Position numbers and translations under genes: made by a program
In this document: in pieces, positions 13,068 through 21,442 of the stretch
Layout of the letters: every line of letters begins with the position of its first letter
How positions within the stretch are numbered: the stretch's first letter is position 1
IMG/VR virus record: IMGVR_UViG_3300032286_000827
Coordinates: 1 to 32,528 of that record
Strand: one strand, 5' to 3'
Source of the DNA: a virus
DNA length: 32,528 nt
The notes under the pieces: model-generated
Databases searched by the model: none
Seen by the model: the letters and a program-made list of their open reading frames with translations, nothing else
Told to the model about the DNA's origin: nothing

Positions 13068-13775
13068 TTAAGATCCGTAGAGGAACGTGTCCCAGCCACC
13101 TTCCCCGCTCATCTCGTATTCTTCTGTCACCGTGTAAGCTCCTGTCGTTCCTCGTGCGGAAACATTAATCAGAAGAAAAGTTGCGCCCGATGGCGTTCCG
13201 GGCACAGCTCCGCCCGGTGAAGATATTTTTCCAACTTTAACGCCCGATGGCGGGGAGGATGCTTGGTATGTTTTACGCACTACCATGGACGGGACGTAAT
13301 ACGATTCTACGCCTTTTGCTAAGTAGCCGTATAAACTTCTGCACTTGCCCAGATCTCCAGACACAAGCGAATCGGAAATATCGTCAAATGTTTTACCAGG
13401 AGTCTGCACCGTATCCTTAATCAGCTTTATATCCTCTGGCTTAATAAAGCCGCCGCTTGAGATTTGCGATCCGCCAAAGTTGGGGTGCAGTTCGATTGGC
13501 ACGGTGCGTACGGATGAAACGTATTCGTAGGCTGCCCCGACATTTAAAGCGGCGCCTTGGCCTGTAAATCCACCGCCCGCACTATCTGCTTCGATTTGAA
13601 ATTGCGTGCGAATCTGGCCAGCTTCCGACTTTGTTACTGACTTTGATTTTATAGTGCCGGAAATGCCTGAGCCAGGACTGGGGGCTTCCTCTGTGCCGAC
13701 AAAGGTTATTGTGGTCGTCTGTTTGCCGTCTTTATCGACAGAAATCGTGCGGCCTGGCTGTTCGTAATATGGCAT
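13068..13775 (-). CDS. Tail tip or baseplate-like protein
   Basis: This 235-residue protein follows the tape measure directly, its ATG overlapping the tape-measure stop as TAATG. The sequence is beta-rich (GRTISVDKDGKQTTTITFVG) with Gly-rich turns and a C-terminal YTVTEEYEMSGEGGWDTFLYG. Genes in this place usually code for distal tail or tail-tip proteins. No family recognised. Confidence 0.5.
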   Translation of the reverse strand: MPYYEQPGRTISVDKDGKQTTTITFVGTEEAPSPGSGISGTIKSKSVTKSEAGQIRTQFQIEADSAGGGFTGQGAALNVGAAYEYVSSVRTVPIELHPNFGGSQISSGGFIKPEDIKLIKDTVQTPGKTFDDISDSLVSGDLGKCRSLYGYLAKGVESYYVPSMVVRKTYQASSPPSGVKVGKISSPGGAVPGTPSGATFLLINVSARGTTGAYTVTEEYEMSGEGGWDTFLYGS

Positions 13776-14986
13776 TATTGTGCTCCTACAGGTGTTACTG
13801 ATCCTATGTTATTCCCGGCAAGGTTTTGCAGCGCCCTAGCTGAAGTTGCCGAACTGTCTTTAATGGCCCGCAGATAATCGTTGGCCTGATTCCCGCCAAC
13901 CTGAGCAAAACCTCCTCCACCTCCAACCTGCTGAAGTGAGTCAGCTAAAACCTGCATAGATCCAGACTTATCAGTCATTCCAGACAGTCGCTCTTTAATT
14001 TGTGCCATCTCCACTCCAAGCTGGCTGGCCTGCAGGTCACCGCCTTCCGTCTTAAAAGATTCAACCAACTTCTTTTCTGCGGAAAGAGCTGAATAGGTGG
14101 TCAGCAATCGCTTTGCGATCTGCTCTTGCGTCATTCCCTTTTCGGCAATCTTGTTTTCGATGTCTAATTGCTTTCGCAGGTTTTCGTTGATCTTGTCTTG
14201 AGTTTTATCTGTAACACTTTCCCTTTCTACGCCTGCGGCTTTTGTGTCCATAGCTGGAGTTGGAGTAAGAAGTGCGGTTATCGTGTTCATCCCTAGGAAA
14301 TTTGCCAGCAGGCTGGTGGCCCTAATGATTGAAGATGCGACTGATCCGAATGCGATTGTCCAAAGGTTTTCCAGCGTTTTAATTGCGTCAGATGCAGCCG
14401 ATAGATTTGCGATAGTTGAATCACTCCACACCCCCATGGAGTTGCCCTGTTCAATAATTGCGGCAGATCCTTGGTTCATTACTTTAATTAAATCAGTTTG
14501 AGCCTTTCCTAACAGCTCATTGACGATAATCATCTGCCGTCCGTTATTGGCTCCACTGGCAAAGCTGTCGGCTATTTTTAGGAATACATCTTCCGGCCCC
14601 ATGGTTTTAAGATCCTGCAACGTGACGCCTGCCTCGCGAAATGTGTCTTGCAGACCGGTATCTCCAGAGGTTGCCTTTTGTTGAGCTAGGGCGAGTTTAT
14701 TAAGACCGGCAGATATATTCTCAAGACTGCTGCCATAAACTGAAGCTGCATTCCCAAGCATTTGCAGTTTGCTAGCAGAAAGACCAAACTTCTCCGCAAC
14801 GTCCTGCAACTGATCGCCTTTTTCAATGGCTGAAGAAAAACTCGATATAAGTTTATCTAGGGCAAATGCTCCTAAGAGTGCGCCGCCCAATCCTTTAGCA
14901 AACCCAGCTACGCTTCCCTGTAGTCTGGCTAGTCCAGTTTGAAAGGCCGACGTCTCAAGACCGATTTTAGCTTTTAACTCTGCCAT
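13775..14986 (-). CDS. Tail tape measure protein
   Basis: This 403-residue protein has the usual traits: N-terminal MAELKAKIGLETSAFQTGLARLQGS, an Ala/Gly-rich hydrophobic stretch (FAKGLGGALLGAFALDKLIS), then long helices and a second hydrophobic stretch at about residues 210-235 (IAFGSVASSIIRATSLLANFLG). It sets tail length. By the usual 1.5 Angstrom per residue, 403 residues predict a short tail of about 60 nm. It lies between the tail-completion-like gene and the tail-tip gene. Confidence 0.8.
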   Translation of the reverse strand: MAELKAKIGLETSAFQTGLARLQGSVAGFAKGLGGALLGAFALDKLISSFSSAIEKGDQLQDVAEKFGLSASKLQMLGNAASVYGSSLENISAGLNKLALAQQKATSGDTGLQDTFREAGVTLQDLKTMGPEDVFLKIADSFASGANNGRQMIIVNELLGKAQTDLIKVMNQGSAAIIEQGNSMGVWSDSTIANLSAASDAIKTLENLWTIAFGSVASSIIRATSLLANFLGMNTITALLTPTPAMDTKAAGVERESVTDKTQDKINENLRKQLDIENKIAEKGMTQEQIAKRLLTTYSALSAEKKLVESFKTEGGDLQASQLGVEMAQIKERLSGMTDKSGSMQVLADSLQQVGGGGGFAQVGGNQANDYLRAIKDSSATSARALQNLAGNNIGSVTPVGAQ

Positions 14987-14989
14987 AAA

Positions 14990-15784
14990 TCAGAATCCCA
15001 TTGCTACGGCTTGTTTCTGTAATGCTATATCAGTCGCACGAATCATCTTTTCCTTTTGAATGTCAAGGGCACGTTGTATTTGCCCGCTGTTCAAGCACTT
15101 ATCTATCCACGGAACGTGATTCGCAATAATCACATACGGGTTTTCTTGGCTAGTGTTGTCTAAGACAGATCCGGAGGATCTTTTGCCAGCGTGACGGGTA
15201 ACCCATTGCGAAATGCCTCTTGTGCCTCCTAATAGTTTTGCACAGGCAGCCCAGCCCGCCTTTGCTGTGCCAACCTTTTTAAGGGTTTTATTAATGTAAG
15301 CCTGGTAATCCGATTGCGAGACTATCCCGCGCGGGCGGCCTTGATGCCTTCCGATATCCATCGACTGTCTTTTGCTGCTGGCATTTTTTACGTTGCCTCG
15401 CGATTGCGATCGCATGCTTTGATGAAATGGCTTCATCCCGCCACGAGTCATAAATTCATCCATGTCCGTGATCCAGATTGTCCCATCCTTCCTGCGGAGA
15501 TTTAGCCTTACCTGGCGGCCGCCCAACACCTCTTTAAAAAAAGCAAGACTGCGCTCATTCAGTGGTTTGAATATATAATTTAAATCGCGCTTAACCGCGT
15601 TTTCCCCAAGCATTCGACCCTGAGAATCGCCAAACGGCTGCGTTTGATAGGATAGATTTACGGCCACTAACCTCGCCTGTTGCCTAATGATTTGCGGCCA
15701 CGTTTTGCGTTGAGATGCGTAGTAGCGAAGTAAGGCCGCTTTAAATTTGCGGTCGTCGATTTCAAACTTAACGCCTGCTGACAT
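14990..15784 (-). CDS. Minor tail or tail-completion-like protein
   Basis: This 264-residue, basic and Trp/Arg-rich protein begins MSAGVKFEIDDRKFKAALLRYY, a start style common in phage minor tail or neck proteins. It also has a Gly/Arg/Ser-rich linker (SRGNVKNASSKRQSMDIGRHQGR). It sits between the chaperone-like gene and the tape measure. A specific family cannot be given. Confidence 0.5.
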   Translation of the reverse strand: MSAGVKFEIDDRKFKAALLRYYASQRKTWPQIIRQQARLVAVNLSYQTQPFGDSQGRMLGENAVKRDLNYIFKPLNERSLAFFKEVLGGRQVRLNLRRKDGTIWITDMDEFMTRGGMKPFHQSMRSQSRGNVKNASSKRQSMDIGRHQGRPRGIVSQSDYQAYINKTLKKVGTAKAGWAACAKLLGGTRGISQWVTRHAGKRSSGSVLDNTSQENPYVIIANHVPWIDKCLNSGQIQRALDIQKEKMIRATDIALQKQAVAMGF

Positions 15785-16348
15785 TTATTTAAGCCTTTTC
15801 TGTTTTACTTGTTCGATCGCCTCTTGTTCGCCAGGGCTTACAAGATCAATTTCCGCACCGCGATGCCTTGCAAACGCAACGTAGTACCAATGCGCCATTC
15901 CGATCGGCATGCTCCAGCTTCTGTCCTCGCTTAATCCATTCCGAATAAGCCAGGCAGCCATGTCTAAAGGTTGCGGGAGTGAGCACAACTGCGGCCCCTT
16001 TGCTTTCTCTAGCTCTTTTTCCCATAACATCGGAGGGGCATAAAAATCTCGTATATATGCAGAAAACTTGGCCGCCTCTAATGCTAAATTGGCTTTTCTT
16101 GTTTTTAGGCTCCACCACACGAGCGAAAGCCCGCTGGGGATGCGATACTCAGGCCAAGATCCAGAGCAGATTGCTGTGGCCAATCGCAAGTCGGTCATCG
16201 TGACGCCTCTATTGCCATGCCACAGCGGGCTATTGATTAGCTCTAAAAGTGTAGCGTGCCAAAGCGAGAGCGGCCGCAACTTGCAGCCTAGGACGACGTG
16301 GTCGTCCCGATTTACGATTGATTCGGAAAATAGTTTATCCAGGGCCAT
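15785..16348 (-). CDS. Tail assembly chaperone-like protein
   Basis: This 187-residue helical protein with many Trp and Leu (LSLWHATLLELINSPLW, PLDMAAWLIRNGL) is placed just before the tape-measure side of the tail module, where tail assembly chaperones usually lie. I see no frameshift site, so a G/GT-type fusion is not claimed. It would guide tape-measure folding. The name is from position and general character only. Confidence 0.45.
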   Translation of the reverse strand: MALDKLFSESIVNRDDHVVLGCKLRPLSLWHATLLELINSPLWHGNRGVTMTDLRLATAICSGSWPEYRIPSGLSLVWWSLKTRKANLALEAAKFSAYIRDFYAPPMLWEKELEKAKGPQLCSLPQPLDMAAWLIRNGLSEDRSWSMPIGMAHWYYVAFARHRGAEIDLVSPGEQEAIEQVKQKRLK

Positions 16349-16369
16349 AGAGCCGCCCTGTGCCCAGAA

Positions 16370-16669
16370 TCAGGCTAGATCCGGATAATAGACACCGCGC
16401 AAAGAAATTTTAACAACGTCACCAGTGGTACGCTTGCGCTCTACAGCAGTAGTTTGAAAGGTCAGGCTCTTTGCACTGAAAGTACCGGCGGCAGTATAAC
16501 CATCATCAATCCCCTCGATGCTCGCTTCGACGCGGCCGTTGTATGCTTCCTTTACCGGAGGAACGGTGTTCTCAGTGCCGCTTTCGGTGATGACTTGATC
16601 GACAGATCCGGAAAGAGTGGCATTCGTCACGACTAATCCAGTAACCGATACTGTTGTTCCAATGGCCAT
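16370..16669 (-). CDS. Small tail-tube-like protein
   Basis: This 99-residue beta-rich protein has Val/Thr/Ser-rich strands (GTTVSVTGLVVTNATLSGSV) and a C-terminal VVKISLRGVYYPDL. A small beta protein directly before the chaperone-like gene is where the major tail-tube protein is expected. 99 residues is short for that role, so it may instead be a tube cap or completion protein. Confidence 0.5.
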   Translation of the reverse strand: MAIGTTVSVTGLVVTNATLSGSVDQVITESGTENTVPPVKEAYNGRVEASIEGIDDGYTAAGTFSAKSLTFQTTAVERKRTTGDVVKISLRGVYYPDLA

Positions 16670-16678
16670 ATTATTTCC

Positions 16679-16960
16679 TTAGGGGATTGTTGACCAAGAC
16701 GCTTGCGTCTCTGTCACTCTGGGTTGATCTGTGTTTGATTCGCGATATTCGTAAGCCACCACAGCGCCGTTAGCCATAGTACCAGAGGCAAGTGTGGGGA
16801 GAGTCGTGCTGTAAGTTTCGACCTTCTTTTCACCCGCTGCGAATTTCTTAAAGCCTTTTTTGACGTTCCCGTCTGCGCCTTGAATGAAAACACGCTCAAA
16901 GGTCGTAGAGACTGTTTCGCTTAGAGTAGTGCTGGCCGGAGTTCCGTAGGTATATGCCAT
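16679..16960 (-). CDS. Small tail or neck protein
   Basis: This 93-residue beta-rich protein (TTFERVFIQGADGNVKKGFKKF, TMANGAVVAYEYRESNTD) pairs with the neighbouring 99-residue protein in size and style. It lies between the neck genes and the tail tube, so it may be the tube or a terminator protein. Which of the two is the tube is open. Confidence 0.45.
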   Translation of the reverse strand: MAYTYGTPASTTLSETVSTTFERVFIQGADGNVKKGFKKFAAGEKKVETYSTTLPTLASGTMANGAVVAYEYRESNTDQPRVTETQASWSTIP

Positions 16961-16988
16961 ACGCTGTTTTAGTTGCTGTCAACCAATC

Positions 16989-17408
16989 CTACGCAGGATC
17001 GACAAAGAATACTGCGGTAATGCTGTCTGCCATTGCCCGCTCGTTTGTTTCAGTCCGTTCCGCTTGAATGTAGCTGCCCAACACGCTGACCCCAGCCGTG
17101 ACTCCAGAGATTATTGATGCGCGATCTTTTAACCTAGCCTCCGCCCACAAGAAACTGGCCGTATGGCTTACTACAGTTTGAGCGTCATCCACGGGAGTCA
17201 TGACAGTAGCTTGAACAGTAATTTTGCGCGTGTTGCCTTGCAGACCGTCCTCGATCGATTCCGCACTCTCTGCGTGGATTACTAAAGCGGGTAGATCTAG
17301 CTCGCTGATCTTGTGCCCAGCCTGAATGTTTAGGCCGGTAGGCTTAGATGGGCTAACGGTAGTAAGATATGACGCCAATTTATCTTCAAACGAAAGGCGC
17401 AGGCTCAT
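16989..17408 (-). CDS. Tail terminator or head-tail joining-like protein
   Basis: This 139-residue protein begins MSLRLSFEDKLASYLTT and continues into strand/helix alternation (ITVQATVMTPVDDAQTVVSHTASFLWAEARL). This alpha/beta style and its place between the neck and tail-tube genes fit tail terminator proteins. It overlaps the next upstream gene by four bases. Confidence 0.5.
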   Translation of the reverse strand: MSLRLSFEDKLASYLTTVSPSKPTGLNIQAGHKISELDLPALVIHAESAESIEDGLQGNTRKITVQATVMTPVDDAQTVVSHTASFLWAEARLKDRASIISGVTAGVSVLGSYIQAERTETNERAMADSITAVFFVDPA

Positions 17409-17713
17409 CGCACATCCTCCGGGGTGATGAGCGTAAGACTTGTCGTTCCGCTGTCGCTATTGATCCCCGCTACCCTCTTGCGAACTCCTGCAACCGTGAT
17501 GACGGTCATTAGGCTGGGAGCAGTCACGCCTGCGCTCACATAGACAAATTCACTGCCTTGCGGATCGACCATACCACCGTAGCCGAGTTGGCTTGTCTGC
17601 TCGTTAGGCGAATAAAAACCTGTGACGACTGTTCCGCCAATAGATGCGGTAACGGGTGCGGCGGCAATCGCATCGGAAAGGCCGCTGGTCATAAGTTGTT
17701 CCAGCTCGGTCAC
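17405..17713 (-). CDS. Neck or head-tail connector-like protein
   Basis: I prefer the GTG at 17713-17711 (102 residues) over one at 17719, because an AAGGAG site sits five bases upstream of the first and overlaps the second. The protein is helical at the start (TELEQLMTSGLSDAIAAAP), then beta-rich (VVTGFYSPNEQT, MTVITVAGVRKRVAG). Position after the capsid genes and glycosyltransferases suits a head-completion or stopper protein. Confidence 0.5.
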   Translation of the reverse strand: MTELEQLMTSGLSDAIAAAPVTASIGGTVVTGFYSPNEQTSQLGYGGMVDPQGSEFVYVSAGVTAPSLMTVITVAGVRKRVAGINSDSGTTSLTLITPEDVR

Positions 17714-17723
17714 GATCACTCCT

Positions 17724-18347
17724 TTATGTCAAAGCTAGCTTTTCTCTTATCCGTCGCAGTCGTTCTGCTGGCGGGAAAACACCGCAAGGGTGATAGAGAA
17801 AGTCCCCCGGCTGCCAGTGCGATCCAGGCGTGCCCTCCTGCCCGTTAGGATGCGTCCATTCGCAAGAGTTAAATGATCGTAGTGGAGCAATTGTTACTAA
17901 GTCGCCCATCTCTCTTGCTAAGAGGGCCAGCCAAAATTGCCAACCACCTGGCAATGGCGACCAGATTTCTGGGTTGGCAGTGATTCCATTAAGCAGCCAA
18001 CGGGTGCGAAATGTGTTTTTCCAAATTAGACTTCCGCAATTAATTTTATTCCACTCGATAATTCCCTCTTCGCACACAGTGACGTGCGGCCCAAGGCAGG
18101 CCAGATCGTGAAAAGGCCGATCCATGTCGGTAATGACTGTGTCTGCGTCCAGCGTCCAGATGATGTCATAATTTGTTTCCAGAAAGTTTGCCAGCCGATT
18201 TGTAGAAACAACGGCCTCTTGGTACGGCAAGTTGTCTGCGATTAAACTGTAACCGTGGCGCAGGCAGTAGTCGGCCTTATTGACGATCGTTAGCCGAGCC
18301 AGCTCGCTGATGTTCTTAGATACGCTTGTAAATACAGCAGCTTTCAC
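17724..18347 (-). CDS. Glycosyltransferase (GT34-like fold, DxD)
   Basis: This 207-residue protein reads MKAAVFTSVSKNISELARLT, then IIWTLDADTVITDM (a DxD nucleotide-sugar metal motif at about residues 72-74), then NCGSLIWKNTFRTRWLL and a C-terminal HxxG-like region (YHPCGVFPPAERL). This is the plan of the GMA12/MNN10 galactosyltransferase-like group. The GTG start overlaps the previous stop (GTGA) and has a GGAGG site. It probably glycosylates a phage or host surface molecule with its neighbour. Confidence 0.7.
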   Translation of the reverse strand: MKAAVFTSVSKNISELARLTIVNKADYCLRHGYSLIADNLPYQEAVVSTNRLANFLETNYDIIWTLDADTVITDMDRPFHDLACLGPHVTVCEEGIIEWNKINCGSLIWKNTFRTRWLLNGITANPEIWSPLPGGWQFWLALLAREMGDLVTIAPLRSFNSCEWTHPNGQEGTPGSHWQPGDFLYHPCGVFPPAERLRRIREKLALT

Positions 18348-20479
18348 GCGGCCTCCTTTAGCAAGGCGTAGGCAGCAAGATTCCCGCCTGTGCCTTTGTT
18401 ATTTTGAAGCGCATCCGGCCCTAATCCCTCCTGCCGAATCTTCATTCCGTTTTTTCGATTTAGATCGGAAGTGTAGCAAACCAATGTAGCCACGCCTGCT
18501 TTACGCAGCTCTGTGGTGATCATGTAGTCATCAGCTAAAAAGCGAGCGCGATCTACGGGACTCAACCTGGCAAAATCATTGGCTGCAACGGCAGGCCACA
18601 GATCGGCCATCGGCATGTCCGAACGCCTACACATAACGCCACCGAAACCTTCCAAAATCTCAGCGTACCCGCCGTGATCTATCGCTTCTGCGTAGCCATT
18701 ATTGCCCGTCATAAAAAATCCGCAGACTCCAAGCGCCGTTTTTGGTCTATTGTGTAGCTCTTCAGCGAGGGTCTGCAAAAGTCGTGGGCTGTAGAGAATG
18801 TCGTCGTCCAGCCAACAAATCTTGTCGTCAGGATCCCCGCCTACTTCCAGCGGGCCAATAAACTTGGTCGCAGGCCCGTAGTCCTTCGTGCGGTGAATTT
18901 GTAATTTACCAGAATCGGCCAGCTCTTGTATCTCTTTTGGAATATCCCCAAAGCGTTCCCCTGTTCGCGCCAGTTTTTCGGGCACGGATAGAATGATATG
19001 ATCCGCTGGACGCGATTGGTTCAGCAGGCTTTTTATTGTTGGCAGAATTGTCCCAATACGTTTTGGCGTTGTAGTTAATCCAACAATGACGCGACCTGCG
19101 CGATCAATAGGATCTGGCAGTCGTTGCGCCCCTTGTGGAACGATGCCGTTTTCAATCAGATCCAGATCCCAGCGTAGTCCAGGCATTTTCCCATCTTTGG
19201 CTTGCACGGTAAGCAGAATATCTCCAGCAGCCGCGCCTATGGCTTCATCGGCTGAGTGAACAATCCGATGGCGATCGGCCTGCTTGTTTCCGCGTTGCGT
19301 TATCAGCATGTGCTGAATTGCGGCAGGATCGTCTGCCGTATCTGTATAGAGAGCAAGGGATCGTAAGCACTCTTCAGGCTCTCCAGCGTGTAGCACCGTG
19401 ATTCTGCCCCAAGCTGTTCTAAAGCCTTCCCTAACCATAACCTCGGCTTCTAGGTTTTGTTTATTTGCCCGCAAACATTGCGCCATGAACTGGCGGGGCA
19501 GATGTTTATACCAACGGTTTTCCTGATTCCAATCCGTTGTGTGGGGCATGGAATCCACCATTCTTAAAATGTGATAAGCGGAGACAAAATCTTCGTGATC
19601 CATTCTATCCGCCGCCAGCAATCCGTGCGCTTCACGGCGTAGTGGGCACAGCGTAATGGCTTTGCCCAGATGCTCCAATCGCTTCACCCGATCGGAAAGC
19701 ATCATAGAGGCTTGGGTGTGGAGCTGGTAACGCTCGGCTGGGCCGAGATCCGAATGCTCTAACGCTAACAGGCAAGGGCCGATGGCTTGCTGATATTCGT
19801 TCTTTAAAAAGTGCTCTTGCGCTAGGTAGTACCACTCCATGCCGATGCCGTTAATACGGCTGGCGATGATCCGCTTGTTCCGCTCTGCGCTAGATATCTT
19901 TGGCCCATTAGGGGCATGCAGGATTTTTAGGTGCTCCGCTACTGCAATCTTTGTGTCTTTTGCTGGGGTTACTCGTTCGTGGATCTGTCGCTCCCAATGG
20001 GCTGGGAGTTTGCCGTCATCCATCCTGCGAAAGATTCTTTCCCTACGATTGTTTCGCATTCCTGAGTTCTGCACATCGTATGTAGTTACCAGGATGTCCC
20101 AATCGGTCTTGCCTGCTTCCCTATCCATAATGGCTTGCCGATGAGCCTCTGCCTGACCCGGCTCGAAGATGTCGTCGCAATCTGCCCAGATCACATACTT
20201 GCCCGTGGCTAGGCTGAAGGCTTTATTCCTAGCGGCTGCAAAATTATCGATATGAGGCCAATCCTTAAATTCAGGGCTATTGTGGTACTCCTCGCACACT
20301 AAAGCCTCGCCAGCGGCCTCCTCAGCGCATTGACGCACACTGTGCGCATCATTTGCGCCTACTGCCGGAACGACCACGACTTGATCCCATAGGCCACGGG
20401 ATGACTCAATCAATCTACGCAAAATCGCCCCCTCTCCTGAGCCGGAGATGAGGGCGATTGAGACAAGGGGAGTTTTCAT
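18344..20479 (-). CDS. Two-domain glycosyltransferase (GT2-like plus second GT domain)
   Basis: This 711-residue protein has three parts. The N-terminal GT2-like domain (about 1-215) begins VSIALISGSGEGA and has YVIWADCDDIFEPGQ as its acidic motif. A middle helical, TPR-like segment (about 215-400) carries paired amphipathic helices (EWYYLAQEHFLKNEYQQAI). A C-terminal domain (about 465-711) begins RVIVGLTTTPKRIGTI and has ICWLDDDILYSP as its acidic site. The gene lies between the coat gene and the neck genes, just after a terminator-like hairpin, so it may be expressed less than coat. The likely role is sugar addition to virion protein or host wall. The acceptor is unknown. Confidence 0.75.
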   Translation of the reverse strand: MKTPLVSIALISGSGEGAILRRLIESSRGLWDQVVVVPAVGANDAHSVRQCAEEAAGEALVCEEYHNSPEFKDWPHIDNFAAARNKAFSLATGKYVIWADCDDIFEPGQAEAHRQAIMDREAGKTDWDILVTTYDVQNSGMRNNRRERIFRRMDDGKLPAHWERQIHERVTPAKDTKIAVAEHLKILHAPNGPKISSAERNKRIIASRINGIGMEWYYLAQEHFLKNEYQQAIGPCLLALEHSDLGPAERYQLHTQASMMLSDRVKRLEHLGKAITLCPLRREAHGLLAADRMDHEDFVSAYHILRMVDSMPHTTDWNQENRWYKHLPRQFMAQCLRANKQNLEAEVMVREGFRTAWGRITVLHAGEPEECLRSLALYTDTADDPAAIQHMLITQRGNKQADRHRIVHSADEAIGAAAGDILLTVQAKDGKMPGLRWDLDLIENGIVPQGAQRLPDPIDRAGRVIVGLTTTPKRIGTILPTIKSLLNQSRPADHIILSVPEKLARTGERFGDIPKEIQELADSGKLQIHRTKDYGPATKFIGPLEVGGDPDDKICWLDDDILYSPRLLQTLAEELHNRPKTALGVCGFFMTGNNGYAEAIDHGGYAEILEGFGGVMCRRSDMPMADLWPAVAANDFARLSPVDRARFLADDYMITTELRKAGVATLVCYTSDLNRKNGMKIRQEGLGPDALQNNKGTGGNLAAYALLKEAA

Positions 20480-20495
20480 TTTTTAAAGTGGGAAA

Positions 20496-20525
20496 GCTCG
20501 GACGCACCCCCCGATGCGTCCGAGC
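20496..20525 (-). terminator. Strong stem-loop after the coat gene
   Basis: GCTCGGACGCA and TGCGTCCGAGC make a perfect 11-base stem with an eight-base loop. It lies between the coat stop (20546) and the next gene start (20479). On the leftward transcript the stem is followed by only a short TTT. It is probably a partial terminator or 3' stabiliser that keeps coat mRNA high and lowers expression of the glycosyltransferases. Confidence 0.65.
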
Positions 20526-20545
20526 CACCCGGATGATTCTGTAAC

Positions 20546-21418
20546 TTAGACCAAGCGAACTAGTGAGCTGGTCGATCCGCGTCCCACGCCGAACAGCAAG
20601 ATGTAGCTGCGGTTAGTGGTTCCGAGGGTAGGATTCACGAACTCCCTGACGGCCAAAGAAAGGCCGCTGGAAGGATCGGTCACTACGTCCTGGCTGCCAG
20701 GATAGTTGTCGAGAGCTTCGGGCACGCGAGCCGCAACGATAAGGGCTTCTTTCTGTGCCGCAAAACCCTTGGACACTGCCGAGGGAAGCGCGGTGTAGGA
20801 GAACACCTCAATGCCGTTGACCATTCCAATGGAGCCGGTTTTCACCGTATCACCTTGGATCTGAGCGTTAGCAACGATGCTGCTGTCGTTCAGGAGGCTG
20901 GCTTTGTTATCTGGGGAAACGATCGCATAGCGGTCGTTCGACGGAACTTTGTTGTTATCGAGCGTAAAGCCCAAGCTGACTACGCCACGATAGCTTAACG
21001 CACCGGCCGCAACCGTGAGGGTCGAGGCATAGGATGTCGTCACAAGACCGAGCAAGCTATCAACCATGCTCTTGCCCAAGGCATAAGCTGCCGAGGAAGC
21101 AAAGCGGTTGATTAGATCGATGGAGGAGCTGTATTTCTCGTCATCGCGGATGGCGTAGGTGCTATGGATCAGGTTGCTCAAGCTGATGGTGGCATCAGTC
21201 TGAGTGCGATCCTGGGCAACGTATCCAGCCGTTGTGCTATAAGCACCGGCGGTGCCTACGGTCACGAGGTGGGTTGTGATGGTGTCGTTCATGCGGGCCG
21301 GGACATCTGAGAAGTCCGTCACCGCTTTGGTTAGGAAAGGCAGGGAATCAACAAGCGTGGTCAGTGCGCGTTGCGCAATGGCCTTGCCGTTAGAGACCGA
21401 GCCGAGTGTGTTAGCCAT
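20546..21418 (-). CDS. Major capsid protein
   Basis: This 290-residue protein follows the protease/scaffold gene and has a strong AGGAGA site before its ATG, as expected for the most abundant virion protein. It reads MANTLGSVSNGKAIAQRALTTL, then alternating helices and strands (KYSSSIDLINRFASSAAYALGKSMVDSL, GVVSLGFTLDNNKVPSNDRYAIVSP) with a conserved-style C-terminal half (RYAIVSPDN, VNGIEVFSYT). Length and layout fit an HK97-fold coat protein. Confidence 0.75.
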   Translation of the reverse strand: MANTLGSVSNGKAIAQRALTTLVDSLPFLTKAVTDFSDVPARMNDTITTHLVTVGTAGAYSTTAGYVAQDRTQTDATISLSNLIHSTYAIRDDEKYSSSIDLINRFASSAAYALGKSMVDSLLGLVTTSYASTLTVAAGALSYRGVVSLGFTLDNNKVPSNDRYAIVSPDNKASLLNDSSIVANAQIQGDTVKTGSIGMVNGIEVFSYTALPSAVSKGFAAQKEALIVAARVPEALDNYPGSQDVVTDPSSGLSLAVREFVNPTLGTTNRSYILLFGVGRGSTSSLVRLV

Positions 21419-21442
21419 GGTTTTTGTATCTCCTGTGGTGGG

